Of a DNA stretch of 64,000 nucleotides, positions 45,550 through 54,784 are shown one piece after another. The stretch comes from Arenimonas composti TR7-09 = DSM 18010 (GTDB lineage: Bacteria > Pseudomonadota > Gammaproteobacteria > Xanthomonadales > Xanthomonadaceae). The position numbers were made by a program, and so were the translations under genes. The notes beneath the pieces were generated by a model. That model was given only the letters and a program-made list of their open reading frames with translations, ran no database searches and was not told the origin of the DNA. Every line of letters starts with the position of its first letter. The stretch's first letter is position 1. Where the stretch lies: positions 119,159 to 183,158 of the forward strand of contig NZ_AUFF01000006.1 of assembly GCF_000426365.1 (NCBI RefSeq). Direction: 5' to 3'.

Positions 45550-46827
45550 ATGCCGTCCATCCGCCGCGTCGCCATCCTCGGCGGCACCCGCATTCCCTTC
45601 GTGCGCAACAACACCGCGTACCACGACGTCGGCAACCTCGGCATGTCGATCAAGACGCTCGGCGCCCTGGTCGAGAAGTTCGACCTGCACGGCGTGCAGC
45701 TCGGCGAGGTCGCGCTCGGCGCGGTGCTCAAGCACAGCAGCGACTGGAACCTCGGCCGCGAGGCCACGCTGTCCTCGGGCCTGAGCCCCGCGACCCCCGG
45801 CATCACGATGCAGCGCGCCTGCGGCACCGGCCTCGACACCGTCATCGCCATCGGCAACAAGATCGCGCTCGGGCAGATCGAGGCCGGCATCGGCGGCGGT
45901 TCCGACACCACCTCCGACGTGCCGATCAACGTCTCCAAGCGCCTGCGCCGCCGCCTGCTCGACGCCAACATGGCGCGTTCGACCGCCGACCGCCTGAAGG
46001 CCTTCAAGGGGTTCTCGTTCTCCGAGTTCAAGCCGGAATTCCCCGGCGTCGGCGAGCCGCGCACCGGCAAGTCGATGGGCGAGCACTGCGAGATGATGGC
46101 GAAGGAGTGGGGCATCACCCGCGAGGCCCAGGACGAACTGGCCGCGACCTCGCACCACCGCGCCGCCGCCGCCTACGAGCGCGGCTTCTTCAGCGACCTC
46201 GTCGTGCCGTTCCGCGGCGTCGAGCGCGACGGCATCCTGCGCCCCGACACCTCGGTCGAGAAGCTGGCGACGCTCAAGCCCGCGTTCGACCGCCACTCCG
46301 GCAAGGGCACCCTGACCGCCGGCAATTCGACGCCGCTGACCGACGGCGCTTCCGCCGCGCTGCTGGCCTCGGAAGAGTGGGCCGCCGCGCGCGGCATCCC
46401 GGTGCAGGCGTATCTCGTCGATTCGCAGGTCGCCGCGGTCGACTTCGTGCACGGCGAGGGCCTGCTGATGGCGCCGGCCTGGGCGGTCGCGCAGCTGCTC
46501 GAGCGCAACGGCCTGAGCCTGCAGGACTTCGACTTCTACGAGATCCACGAAGCCTTCGCCGCCCAGGTGCTGTGCACGCTGAAGGCTTGGGAGAGCGCCG
46601 AGTTCTGCCGCGACAAGCTCGGCCTGGACACCCCGTTGGGCTCGATCGACCGCGCGAAGCTCAACGTCGTCGGCTCCTCGCTGGCCGTCGGCCATCCGTT
46701 CGCGGCGACCGGTGCGCGCATCGTCGCCACCGCCGCCAAGCTGCTCGCCGAGAAGGGCGGCGGCCGCGCGCTCATCTCCATCTGCACCGCCGGTGGTATG
46801 GGCGTCGCTGCGATCGTCGAGCGCTGA
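45550..46827 (+). CDS. fadI: Acetyl-CoA C-acyltransferase (thiolase, FadI-like)
   Basis: 425 residues. Nucleophile C91 in RACGTGLD, NEAFA-type motif as HEAFAAQ, GHPFAATGAR with the catalytic His, and C-terminal SICTAGGMG with the second Cys. The length and long mid-insert resemble FadI (about 436 residues) more than the 390-residue AtoB/PhaA type, hence fatty-acid beta-oxidation; no FadJ-like subunit is in the window. AGGAG at 45537-45541 supports the ATG at 45550. Confidence 0.85.
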   Translation: MPSIRRVAILGGTRIPFVRNNTAYHDVGNLGMSIKTLGALVEKFDLHGVQLGEVALGAVLKHSSDWNLGREATLSSGLSPATPGITMQRACGTGLDTVIAIGNKIALGQIEAGIGGGSDTTSDVPINVSKRLRRRLLDANMARSTADRLKAFKGFSFSEFKPEFPGVGEPRTGKSMGEHCEMMAKEWGITREAQDELAATSHHRAAAAYERGFFSDLVVPFRGVERDGILRPDTSVEKLATLKPAFDRHSGKGTLTAGNSTPLTDGASAALLASEEWAAARGIPVQAYLVDSQVAAVDFVHGEGLLMAPAWAVAQLLERNGLSLQDFDFYEIHEAFAAQVLCTLKAWESAEFCRDKLGLDTPLGSIDRAKLNVVGSSLAVGHPFAATGARIVATAAKLLAEKGGGRALISICTAGGMGVAAIVER

Positions 46828-46874
46828 GCCGCCGCCTTCGGCGTCGGCGCAGGCCGCGCGTTCGGCTGCGTCGT

Positions 46875-47224
46875 CCCGGCCTTCGCGAGGACCACGAGCT
46901 CGTTTCCTCCTCGCGGCTCGGAAAGCGACTCGTGGCCCTCACGAAGGCCGGGCCCGCGCTTCATCGGCGCGCGGCCTGCGGCGACGTCGAAGCCGGCGGC
47001 TCGGCGTCGACCCCGGGGTTTTCCACGTCTGGGAGTTTTCGTCGCGATCCGACACGACCCGCGCCTCGTGGCTTCGAGTGCGGGGGTCGCATTCGCGAGG
47101 TCACCCGCTTGCCGCGAGGCACTTCCCGGATCGGCTTGGATCTTCCACCGGCCGCCGCGAGGGCCACGAGTCGCTTTCCGAGCCGCGAGGAGGAAACGAG
47201 CTCGTGGTTCTCGCGGTGGCCGGG
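46875..47224. repeat. Long inverted repeat: two 66-bp arms flanking about 218 bp
   Basis: Arm 46875-46940 and arm 47159-47224 are reverse complements with about three mismatches; the inner 50 bp, including CGAGCTCGTTTCCTCCTCGC and GGCTCGGAAAGCGACTCGTGG, match exactly. The middle has no convincing gene. It fills most of the 427-bp gap between the thiolase gene and the convergent hemY, and no other gene is seen in that gap. Confidence 0.9.
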
Positions 47225-47254
47225 CAATGAACCCGCAACCGATCCGGGAAATGC

Positions 47255-48514
47255 TCAGTCGTCGGCGCGGGGGATCACGGGCAGGCCGAGGGCGTTGCGT
47301 TGTTCGGGGACGGCGCGATCGGCGATGCGCGCACGGACGTCGCGGTCGCCGGTGGGCACGGCGGCTTCGCCGCGCGGCAGCCGCATCGCGTTGGCGTAGG
47401 CCTGCTGCGCCTTCGCCGGGTCGCCCTGGGCGGCATGGACGTCACCGAGGTCTTCCCAGGCCTGGGCGCCACCGCCCTGGGCGATCGCCCGGTGCAGCAG
47501 GTCCTCCGCGCGCGCCCACGACTGCGCGCGGGCGGCGAGACGGGCGACGCTGACCAGCAGCGCCGGGTCGGTGGAATGCGCCGGCAGCCAGGCTTCGGCG
47601 CGGGCGAGGCGGTCGGCACCGCCGCGGCCGGGCGGCAGCCGCCCGTACAGCAGGGCGAGGCCGGAATCCCAGCCGGCGTCGAGGGCGACGGCGACCGCGG
47701 CGGCGGCTTCGTCCTCGAGGCCGAGCGCGGCGGCGCGGCGGGCGTAGGCGGCGACCACGGCCGGGGTGTTCTGGATACGCGCGGGCTGGGCGTCCCAGCG
47801 CTGCAGCAGCTCGTCGACGGTGACGGCCTGGGCCAGCGCGGCGGCGGCCAGTTCGTGTTCGAAGGCGGTCATCGCCTCGCCGGCGAGCACCTGCTCGCGG
47901 CGCAGCACCGGCAGCAGCGCCACCGCCTCGGCGGCGCGGGCGTTGCCGGCGAGGGCGCGGGCCTGCAGCCACAGCGCCCGCGGCGACAGCGGCGCCGGCA
48001 GGGTGGCGAGGGTCGCCAGCGCCTCGTCGTGGCGGCCCTGGTCGACCAGGCGCATCGCCTGTTCGAGCGCGGCGGTGGCCGGCGCGTGTTCGAGCAGGGC
48101 GCCGTGGTGGCGGGCGACGGCGTCGACGTCGCCGCGCGCTTCGGCGGCGCGGCGGGCACCGAGCAGGGCCGGCGTGCGCAGTTCGGCGTCGTCGGCGGCC
48201 TTCGCGAGCAGGCTCTCGGCGCGCGTCCAGCGGCCTTCGTGCAGCGCTTCCATGCCGCTGACCAGGCGGTTGCGGGCCTGCAGCCGCGCGTGCCGGCGCC
48301 AGGCGCGCAGCGGCAGCCGGATCACCCAGGCCAGCGCCCAGACCAGGAACCACAGCAGCAGCCAGGCGACGAGGGCGTAGAACAGCGTCGTCGTCACCGT
48401 CCAGCCGCGGAAGCGGATGACGACGTCGCCGAGGTCCTGCGCGAACCAGCTCCAGCCCAAGGCGCCGAGTGCCGCCAGCGCCAGCCAGAGGACGAGGGTG
48501 CGGTAGCCGCTCAC
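47255..48514 (-). CDS. hemY: HemY-type TPR membrane protein
   Basis: 419 residues. Two N-terminal transmembrane helices (VLWLALAALGALGWSWF and LFYALVAWLLLWFLVWALAW) separated by GDVVIRFRGWTVTTT, then ARLQARNRLVSGMEALHEGRW and TPR-like helices to the end, with a final ADRAVPEQRNALGLPVIPRADD. Fits gammaproteobacterial HemY (not protoporphyrinogen oxidase), an inner-membrane protein co-encoded with haem genes and of uncertain role. Starts with GTG overlapping the hemX stop (GTGA). Confidence 0.9.
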   Translation of the reverse strand: MSGYRTLVLWLALAALGALGWSWFAQDLGDVVIRFRGWTVTTTLFYALVAWLLLWFLVWALAWVIRLPLRAWRRHARLQARNRLVSGMEALHEGRWTRAESLLAKAADDAELRTPALLGARRAAEARGDVDAVARHHGALLEHAPATAALEQAMRLVDQGRHDEALATLATLPAPLSPRALWLQARALAGNARAAEAVALLPVLRREQVLAGEAMTAFEHELAAAALAQAVTVDELLQRWDAQPARIQNTPAVVAAYARRAAALGLEDEAAAAVAVALDAGWDSGLALLYGRLPPGRGGADRLARAEAWLPAHSTDPALLVSVARLAARAQSWARAEDLLHRAIAQGGGAQAWEDLGDVHAAQGDPAKAQQAYANAMRLPRGEAAVPTGDRDVRARIADRAVPEQRNALGLPVIPRADD

Positions 48515-49653
48515 TGCTCGACCTGCGGTTCGGTGGGCGCGTCGGCGCCGGCTCCGGTGTCGGGCGGCGCGATGGGTGGCGGCAGCGCTTCCGGCGCCGG
48601 CGCGGTGGGGGCATCGGCGGTGGCTGCGGCCGCGCGCAGCGGGTCGACGCCTGGGCTGGTGCCGCGCAGCGCGCGCACCTGCTCCAGCGCGGCGCCGAGT
48701 CCCGGCAGCGCCGGCTGCAGCGACAGGGCGCGCAGTTCGGCCAGCTGCTTCTGCAGCGCCTGTCGGCGCGGCTCGTCGGCGTAGAGGCGGACCAGCCAGT
48801 CCTCGACCCGCGCGAGGCCGGCGCGGAAGGTGCTGGCGTCGCCGCGGTCCAGCGCGGTGCGGGCCAGCGCCAGTTCCAGGGCGAGGGTCGCCTCGCCGGT
48901 GGCGCGGTCGCCGGGAGCGACGAGGTCCTGCGGCCCGCTCGGTCGCACCTGCACGACGGCGTCGACCAGCCGCTGCCAGGCCGAGGCGTCCGGGTCCGAA
49001 ACCGTGCCCTCGCCCGGGCCCCGGCTGACGAGCTGCGGCAGGGTCGCCTGCAGCGCGTCGAGCACGCCGGCGGCCTGGCGGCGCGGGTCGGCCGGCAGGG
49101 CCTGCAGCGCCGCCAGCTCCTGGCCGATGGTCTGGCGCAGGCTGATGTAGCGCGGTGCGGTCAGCGAGGTCATCGCCTCGCGGGCGAGCGCGGTGGCGCG
49201 GATCGCGCCCTCGATGTCGCCGGCGATGCGCAGCCGCGCCTGGGCCAGGCCGAGCAGCAGTTCGACTTCGTCCAGGCGCAGGGTCTCGCGGCCGTCGCGC
49301 GACTGCGCCGCGAGTTCGCGCAGGTTGTCCTCGAGGATCGCCGCGCGCTGGCCGAGGCCGAGCATCTCGTCGCGCAGCAGGGTGGTGCGTGAGGCGGTGT
49401 CGTCGATCTTCTGTTCCAGCACCGACTGCCGGCTGCGCAGGCGGGTGACGGCCTGCTCGGCGTCGATCAGGCGGGCGTCGAGCGCTTCCGGGCTCAGCGC
49501 CGGGTCGGCGACCGGTTCCGGGGTCTGCTGTTTCCACCACCAGGCGCCAGCGGCCGCGGCGGCGATCACCACGGCGAGCAGCAGCAGGCGTCCACCGCGG
49601 CCACGGCGGCGCGGGGACGGGGAATCGGTCGAATCGTCGGGCACGGTGTCCAA
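48511..49653 (-). CDS. hemX: HemX-type membrane protein
   Basis: 380 residues. Cytoplasmic Arg-rich N-terminus, one transmembrane helix (LLLLAVVIAAAAAGAWWW), coiled coil (LSPEALDARLIDAEQAVTRL ... LEQKIDDTASRTTLLRDEML), then the family pattern LRLDEVELLLGLAQARLRIAGD and RLYADEPRRQALQKQLAEL. Despite the name it is not a methyltransferase; it is a structural partner in the hemDXY operon. The tail is proline/alanine-rich. Confidence 0.88.
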   Translation of the reverse strand: MDTVPDDSTDSPSPRRRGRGGRLLLLAVVIAAAAAGAWWWKQQTPEPVADPALSPEALDARLIDAEQAVTRLRSRQSVLEQKIDDTASRTTLLRDEMLGLGQRAAILEDNLRELAAQSRDGRETLRLDEVELLLGLAQARLRIAGDIEGAIRATALAREAMTSLTAPRYISLRQTIGQELAALQALPADPRRQAAGVLDALQATLPQLVSRGPGEGTVSDPDASAWQRLVDAVVQVRPSGPQDLVAPGDRATGEATLALELALARTALDRGDASTFRAGLARVEDWLVRLYADEPRRQALQKQLAELRALSLQPALPGLGAALEQVRALRGTSPGVDPLRAAAATADAPTAPAPEALPPPIAPPDTGAGADAPTEPQVEQ

Positions 49654-49704
49654 GGCGGTCGGGGGGCGATGAGGGTGACGATCAGGGAACGCAGGAAACG
49701 GTCG

Positions 49705-50490
49705 TCATCGTACCGGGATCGCGAAGCGTCCGGCCGCGACGGCGTCTTCCAGGGCGCCGAGCAGCTGCCGCGGCGACGGCCCCGGCGCCGGCACGATCGC
49801 GGTGAAGCCGGCCTCCGCCAGCATCGCCGCCAGGCGCGGGCTCGAGGCGATCGCCGGGCGCCCGGCGAGCAGGTGCCGGCCGGCCGTCGACAGCGCCTCC
49901 CACAGGGCCGCGAAGGCCTCGCCGCTGCTGACCAGCAGGGCGCTGTGCGCCGGCAGGGTCGCCAGCGCCTCCAGCCGGTCGGCGCGCGGCCGCACGGTTT
50001 CGCGCCGGTAGACCTCGGCGCGGTGGATCTCACCGCCGCGGCGGGCCAGGGTTTCGCCGATCAGGCCACGGCCGCCCGGTGCGGTCACCAGCCCGACCGC
50101 CGCCGGCGCCGCCAGTTCCGGGAGCGCCAGCAGGCCCTCGGAATCGGCGCGGTCGTCGGGAATGCGCACTTCGGCGATGCCGGCCCGGCGCAGCGCCGCC
50201 GCGGTGCCGCCGCCGACCGCGAACCACTGCTGCCCCGGCCGCACCTGCAGTGGCAGCAGCGACCGCGCGAAGCGCACCGCCGCCGGGCTGGTGAAGACCA
50301 CCTGCCGACAGGCCAGCGCCGCGGCCAGCGCAACCCCGGCCGGCAGCGGCCGCAGGCGCAGCGTCGACAGCGGCAACAGCCGGGCACCGCGCGTCGCCGC
50401 GGCCCTGCGCAGGGGCGCGTGCGTGCCCGAGGGACGCAGCGAGATCACGTACCATCCCGCCAGCGTCGCTGCCGTACCGGTGCCGACCAT
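49705..50490 (-). CDS. hemD: Uroporphyrinogen-III synthase
   Basis: 261 residues. Cyclises hydroxymethylbilane to uroporphyrinogen III. Low sequence conservation is usual; visible marks are WYVISLRPSGTHAPLRRAA at the N-terminus, VVFTSPAAVRFA, FAVGGGTAAALRRAG, LVTAPGGRGLIGETLARRG, RAEVYRRETVRP and the C-terminal FTAIVPAPGPSPRQLLGALED. First of the hemD-hemX-hemY unit; only 16 bp separate it from the divergent thioesterase gene, so the two upstream regions overlap. Confidence 0.9.
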   Translation of the reverse strand: MVGTGTAATLAGWYVISLRPSGTHAPLRRAAATRGARLLPLSTLRLRPLPAGVALAAALACRQVVFTSPAAVRFARSLLPLQVRPGQQWFAVGGGTAAALRRAGIAEVRIPDDRADSEGLLALPELAAPAAVGLVTAPGGRGLIGETLARRGGEIHRAEVYRRETVRPRADRLEALATLPAHSALLVSSGEAFAALWEALSTAGRHLLAGRPAIASSPRLAAMLAEAGFTAIVPAPGPSPRQLLGALEDAVAAGRFAIPVR

Positions 50491-50506
50491 GGCCGGAGTA
50501 TCACCG

Positions 50507-50956
50507 ATGACACCGCTGGAAGCCCTCGCCGCCCAGTTCCGGGCGATGCCGCCGGTGGCCGCGATGGCGCTCGAGCCGGTCGCCTGGAACGGCGACGTGC
50601 TGGAAGTGCGGGCGCCGCTGGCCGCCAACGTCAACGACAAGGGCAGCGCGTTCGGCGGCAGCCTGGCGGGCGCGATGACCCTCGCCGGCTGGGGCCTGCT
50701 GACGCTGAAGCTGGCCGGGGCCGGGCTCGCCGCCGAGGTCTACGTCGCCGACAGCCGCATCCGCTACCTGAAGCCGCTGAAGGCCGACCTGTTCGCCAGC
50801 GCCTGGCTGGCCCCTGGCAGCGACTGGCCGACGACGATCGAGGTGTTCGCCGCCCGCGGCCGTGCCCGGGTCGAGCTGGTCGCCCGGGTCGCCGCCGGGG
50901 ACGGCACCGCCTGCGCCGAGCTGGAAGGCCGCTTCGCCTTGATTCGGGTGTCCTGA
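50507..50956 (+). CDS. YiiD-type thioesterase (hotdog fold)
   Basis: 149 residues. Hotdog pattern: LEVRAPLAANVNDKGSAFGGSLAGAMTLAGW with the family's N-DKGTxFGGS-like motif, then AADSRIRYLKPLK-type strand (VADSRIRYLKPLKADL) and CAELEGRFALI. Similar to the C-terminal thioesterase half of YiiD. The substrate is unknown. GGAG at 50495-50498 supports the ATG. Confidence 0.85.
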   Translation: MTPLEALAAQFRAMPPVAAMALEPVAWNGDVLEVRAPLAANVNDKGSAFGGSLAGAMTLAGWGLLTLKLAGAGLAAEVYVADSRIRYLKPLKADLFASAWLAPGSDWPTTIEVFAARGRARVELVARVAAGDGTACAELEGRFALIRVS

Positions 50957-50973
50957 GGCGCTGTACTGCGGCC

Positions 50974-51387
50974 ATGAACACCACCTTCCGCCTCGCCGTC
51001 ACCCTGTTCCTGGCCCTGCTGGTCGCCGCCTGCGGTTCGCGCGCCGAGCGCAGCCCGCGCGAGCAGGCCCTGTACGAGTACCAGAGCGCGATCCGCTGGA
51101 GCGAGTACGACGTCGCGATGACTTATCTCGACCCGCTGCAGCTGGCCAGCGATCCGGTCGATCCGCTGGAGCTCGAGCGCCTGAAGCAGTACCAGGTGGC
51201 CGGCTACACCGTGCGTTCGGCGAGCCACCCGGCCGACGGCAGCTATGAGCAGGTCGTCGAGATCAGCCTGGTCAACCGGCACACCCAGGTCGAGCGCGTG
51301 ATCACCGATCGCCAGCGCTGGCGCTGGGACCAGATCGCCCAGCGCTGGTGGCTGATGAGCGGACTGCCGGTGGTCCCCGCCAACTGA
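50974..51387 (+). CDS. Small lipoprotein of unknown function
   Basis: 137 residues. Lipoprotein signal LALLVAACGS, then a cystatin-like alpha+beta domain (YEYQSAIRWSEYDVAMTYLD, YTVRSASHPADGSYEQVVEI, TQVERVITDRQRWRWDQIAQRWWLMSGLPVV) as in SnoaL/NTF2-like periplasmic proteins. Seventeen bases after the thioesterase stop. Confidence 0.8.
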   Translation: MNTTFRLAVTLFLALLVAACGSRAERSPREQALYEYQSAIRWSEYDVAMTYLDPLQLASDPVDPLELERLKQYQVAGYTVRSASHPADGSYEQVVEISLVNRHTQVERVITDRQRWRWDQIAQRWWLMSGLPVVPAN

Positions 51388-51436
51388 CGGTTTCGCCCAT
51401 AATGCCGGCCCCGTTGCCGGAACCGCGCCGAAACCC

Positions 51437-51871
51437 ATGGATCGCCTGCAGGAATTCTTCGCCGCCAACACCTTCCTCGTGCTGGTGTTCGCCGGCCTGA
51501 CCGTCGCCCTGGTCGTCAACGAGATCCGCCTGCGCTTCCGCCCGTTCAAGGCCGTGTCGCCGGCGCAGCTGACCCGGCTGATCAACGACGAGGACGCGCT
51601 GGTGATCGACCTGCGCGGCAATGCCGAATACGAGCGCGGCCACATCATCGGCGCGCGCCACGTGCTGCCGAGCGAGCTGTCGCCGGAACACCGGGTCCTG
51701 GCCAAGCTCGGCAAGGACAAGCCGGTCGTGCTGGTCTGCGCCGGCGGCCTGGTCAGTTCGGGCGTCGCCACGAAGCTGGCGAAGGCCGGTTTCACCCGCG
51801 TCGCCGTGCTCGACGGCGGCATCGGCGCCTGGCAGGGCGCCAGCCTGCCGCTGGCCAAGGGCAAGGCCTGA
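51437..51871 (+). CDS. Membrane-anchored rhodanese-like sulfurtransferase
   Basis: 144 residues. One N-terminal transmembrane helix (about 11-28), then a single rhodanese domain with VIDLRGNAEYERGHIIGARH and active-site C101 in VLVCAGGLVSSGVA. In gammaproteobacteria a rhodanese of this type commonly precedes secB, as here; role unproven. Confidence 0.9.
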   Translation: MDRLQEFFAANTFLVLVFAGLTVALVVNEIRLRFRPFKAVSPAQLTRLINDEDALVIDLRGNAEYERGHIIGARHVLPSELSPEHRVLAKLGKDKPVVLVCAGGLVSSGVATKLAKAGFTRVAVLDGGIGAWQGASLPLAKGKA

Positions 51872-51930
51872 AATCCCCGGGCGTGCGATAATCGCGCCCT
51901 TTCCCACGCAGTCACCGGAGTCAAGCCGCA

Positions 51931-52428
51931 ATGGCCGAGCAGAACAATGGCGCCGCCGGCGCCGAAGCGCAGGCGCAGTTCACGATCCAGAAGATCTACG
52001 TCAAGGACGTCTCGTTCGAAGTGCCGAACGCGCCGGCGGTCTACAACGAGCAGGGTCAGCCGCAGCTCGAGCTGGCGCTGAACCAGAAGGTGGCGCGTGC
52101 GGCGGAAGACGTGTTCGAGGTCGTGCTGGGCATCACGCTGACCTGCAAGCTGGCCGACAAGACCGTCTATCTGGCGGAAGTGGAGCAGGCCGGCCTGTTC
52201 GGCCTCGGCGGCTTCGACGAGCGCACCCTCGACATGATGCTCGGCACCTATTGCCCGAACGTGCTGTTCCCGTACGCCCGCGAGGCGATCGGTGACCTCG
52301 TCGCCAAGGGCGGCTTCCCGCCGTTCTACCTGCAGCCGATAAACTTCGAGGCGCTGTACGCCGAAGGCCTGCGCCGTCGCGCCGAGCAGGGCGGTGCCCG
52401 CCCGGCGGTCGAGGGCGGCAACGCCTGA
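51931..52428 (+). CDS. secB: Protein-export chaperone SecB
   Basis: 165 residues. Tetrameric cytosolic chaperone that keeps preproteins export-competent and delivers them to SecA. Signature [60 protein letters not shown] and [18 protein letters not shown] are all typical. Followed 16 bp later by gpsA, the standard secB-gpsA order. Confidence 0.97.
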   Translation: MAEQNNGAAGAEAQAQFTIQKIYVKDVSFEVPNAPAVYNEQGQPQLELALNQKVARAAEDVFEVVLGITLTCKLADKTVYLAEVEQAGLFGLGGFDERTLDMMLGTYCPNVLFPYAREAIGDLVAKGGFPPFYLQPINFEALYAEGLRRRAEQGGARPAVEGGNA

Positions 52429-52444
52429 TCCCGGCGGCGTGGCG

Positions 52445-53461
52445 ATGAACGCCGCCGACCACACGCCGCAGGTGACCGTGCTCGGGACCGGGTCCTGGGG
52501 CACGGCTCTCGCGGCGTTGCTGGCCCGCAACGGCCACCGCACGCTGATCTGGGGCCGCGACGCCGACCAGGTCGCGGCCATTTCCGAACGGCACGAGAAC
52601 CCGCGCTACCTGCCGGGCGTGCCGCTGCCGGAATCCCTGGCCGCGACCGGCGACCTCGCCGCCGCGGTCGCCGCGGCCGACCTGCTGCTGGTGGTCACCC
52701 CCAGCCACGCGTTCCCCGGAACGCTGCACGCGCTGGCGCCGCACCGGCGCCCGCACTGCGGCGTGGCGTGGGCGACGAAGGGCTTCGAACCCGGCTCCGG
52801 TCGCTTCCTGCACGAAGTGGCCACCGAGGTGCTGGGCCCCGAAGTGCCGCTGGCGGTGGTCACCGGGCCCTCGTTCGCGAAGGAAGTCGCGCAGGGCTTG
52901 CCGACCGCGGTCACGGTGCATTCCGACGACGAGGCCTTCGCCGAACGCGTCGCCGACCTGCTGCACGGTTCGACCTTCCGCGCCTACCACGGCACCGACA
53001 TCCGCGGCGCCGAGCTCGGCGGTGCGATGAAGAACGTGCTGGCGGTCGCCACCGGCGTCGCCGACGGCATGGAACTCGGGCTCAATGCCCGCGCCGGCCT
53101 GATCACCCGTGGCCTCAACGAGATCATGCGGCTCAATGCCGCGATCGGTGGCCGCGCCGAAACCGTGATGGGCCTCGCCGGTCTCGGCGACCTGGTGCTG
53201 ACCTGCACCGGTGACCTGTCGCGCAACCGCCGCCTCGGCCTCGCGCTGGGCCGCGGCCAGTCGATCGCCGAAGCGGTCGCCGCGATCGGCCAGGTCGTCG
53301 AATCGGTGCAGACCGCCGACGAAGTGGTGCGCCTCGCGCGCCGCCACGAGCTCGACCTGCCGATCACCGAACTCGTGCACGCCGTGCTGCACGAGACGAT
53401 CACGCCGGTGGCCGGACTGCGGCTGCTGCTGTCGCGCGACCAGAAGCCGGAGTACGAGTGA
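52445..53461 (+). CDS. gpsA: NAD(P)H-dependent glycerol-3-phosphate dehydrogenase
   Basis: 338 residues. Makes sn-glycerol-3-phosphate for phospholipids. N-terminal dinucleotide site [24 protein letters not shown], catalytic lysine in [19 protein letters not shown], and [20 protein letters not shown]. The stop lies immediately at the left edge of the third GAGTAACGAGT element. Confidence 0.97.
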   Translation: MNAADHTPQVTVLGTGSWGTALAALLARNGHRTLIWGRDADQVAAISERHENPRYLPGVPLPESLAATGDLAAAVAAADLLLVVTPSHAFPGTLHALAPHRRPHCGVAWATKGFEPGSGRFLHEVATEVLGPEVPLAVVTGPSFAKEVAQGLPTAVTVHSDDEAFAERVADLLHGSTFRAYHGTDIRGAELGGAMKNVLAVATGVADGMELGLNARAGLITRGLNEIMRLNAAIGGRAETVMGLAGLGDLVLTCTGDLSRNRRLGLALGRGQSIAEAVAAIGQVVESVQTADEVVRLARRHELDLPITELVHAVLHETITPVAGLRLLLSRDQKPEYE

Positions 53462-53572
53462 AGAGTGGAGAGTAACGAGTAACGAGTGGGAGCGGCTTCG
53501 GCCGCGACCCCACTCGCGCGAACGCGCGCGCTTCCACTCGTTCCTCGTTCCTCGTTTCTCTCCACTCAAGAA
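53461..53572. repeat. Intergenic inverted-repeat element, GAGTAACGAGT family (copy 3)
   Basis: Left end GTGGAGAGTAACGAGTAACG begins at the gpsA stop; right end CACTCGTTCCTCGTTCCTCG followed by TTTCTCTCCAC is its diverged mirror. The middle contains a GCGCGAACGCGCGC hairpin. Confidence 0.8.
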
Positions 53573-53598
53573 GAAAGCCCGGCTTCCGCCGGGCTTTC
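53571..53598. terminator. Bidirectional terminator between gpsA and the Ax21-like gene
   Basis: Stem AAAGCCCGGC / GCCGGGCTTT with a TTCC loop. On the reverse strand it is followed by TTTCTTCTT, so it best serves the reverse-strand gene; the genes converge here. Confidence 0.85.
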
Positions 53599-53624
53599 GG
53601 GTGACGCTGGAGAGTTTCCGCGGA

Positions 53625-54170
53625 TCAGAAGATGGCGCGCAGACCGACCGTGTAGATCTCGCCGCCGTCGCCGAACTCGGCTTCACCGACGATGCCCCAG
53701 GTCGGGTTGAACTTGTACTGCAGGCCGACCGTGCCGGTGAAGTCGCCGTCGGCGTTGTCGCCGTCGACGTAGTTCGCCTTCAGCAGGCCCTCGAAGTTGT
53801 CGGAGAACGAGCCGCGCACGCCGACCGAGGCGCGCCAGCCGTCTTCGTCGAACGAACCGACTTCGTAGTTGTTCCAGGCGGCTTCGGCGATCAGGTCGAC
53901 ATTGCTCGACAGACCGTGGGCGTAGCCGAGGCCGAGCTCCCAGTTGTCGACGTCGATGTTGGTGCCGTCGAGCTCGACGGTGCGGTAGCCACCGAGGCCG
54001 TAGAAGCCGGAATCGCCGAACTCGAACGAGCCGCGCACGCCGTAACCGTCGGCGTCGCTGTCGATGTTCACGTAGTCGGCTTCGAGGTAGGTGTAGGACA
54101 GCTTGTCGTCGGCCTGCGCGGCGAACGGGATCGCGGCGAGCAGGGCCAGGGCAATCAGGGAACGCTTCAT
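53625..54170 (-). CDS. Ax21-like outer-membrane beta-barrel protein
   Basis: 181 residues with a signal peptide (SLIALALLAAIPFAAQA) and eight or more amphipathic strands (SYTYLEADYVNIDSDADGYG, GVRGSFEFGDSGFYGLGGYR, GLQYKFNPTWGIVGEAEF) ending in phenylalanine (YTVGLRAIF), the usual outer-membrane insertion signal. Fits the Ax21 family of Xanthomonas and Stenotrophomonas, OmpA/OprG-sized barrels of uncertain role. AGGAAG precedes the ATG. The 120-bp upstream gap is AT-richer, likely a strong promoter. Confidence 0.85.
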   Translation of the reverse strand: MKRSLIALALLAAIPFAAQADDKLSYTYLEADYVNIDSDADGYGVRGSFEFGDSGFYGLGGYRTVELDGTNIDVDNWELGLGYAHGLSSNVDLIAEAAWNNYEVGSFDEDGWRASVGVRGSFSDNFEGLLKANYVDGDNADGDFTGTVGLQYKFNPTWGIVGEAEFGDGGEIYTVGLRAIF

Positions 54171-54294
54171 ATGACTTCCTTTTTCGGCTTGTTGAATGCG
54201 GCCCGTGGGGGAGCGCACGCCGAGTATGGGAAGGCAGACATAACGCCTGATTAACGGGATTGAATTTCTTGCGTACCCCTGTCGTCAGTCATGC

Positions 54295-54768
54295 TCACAC
54301 GGCGCCGTCGTAGCCGAACTCGCGCCACGCCGCGAACACCACGACCGCGACCGCATTCGACAGGTTCAGGCTGCGCTGGCCCGGGCGCATCGGCAGGCGG
54401 AGCTGGTTTTCCGCGGGAATCCCCGCGAGTTCCGCAGCCCCCAGGCCGCGCGTTTCCGGGCCGAACAACAGGGCGTCGCCGCGTTGGAACGCGACGTCGT
54501 CGAAGCGTTTGCTGGAACGCGCGCTGAATGCGAACACGCGTGGCGAACCGAGTGCGGAAACACACGCGGCGAGTGAAGGGTGAACGCGAACGCTCGCGTA
54601 TTCGTGATAGTCGAGACCGGCGCGGCGCAGGCGCGCGTCGTCGAGGGCGAAGCCGAGCGGTTCGATCAGGTGCAGGCGGGCGCCGGTGTTGGCGCAGAGC
54701 CGGATCACGTTGCCGGTGTTCGGCGGGATCTCGGGCTGGAAGAGGATGACGTCGAGCATGCGGCGCAT
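54295..54768 (-). CDS. trmL: tRNA (cytidine(34)-2'-O)-methyltransferase TrmL
   Basis: 157 residues (family proteins usually start at the second Met, MLDVILFQPEIPPNTGNVIR, 54759). SPOUT fold with motif 1 PNTGNVIRLCANTG, motif 2 LLFGPETRGLG and motif 3 LRLPMRPGQRSLNLSNAVAV. Methylates the wobble base of tRNA-Leu. Confidence 0.95.
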   Translation of the reverse strand: MRRMLDVILFQPEIPPNTGNVIRLCANTGARLHLIEPLGFALDDARLRRAGLDYHEYASVRVHPSLAACVSALGSPRVFAFSARSSKRFDDVAFQRGDALLFGPETRGLGAAELAGIPAENQLRLPMRPGQRSLNLSNAVAVVVFAAWREFGYDGAV

Positions 54769-54784
54769 GCTCGCACACGCGTAC

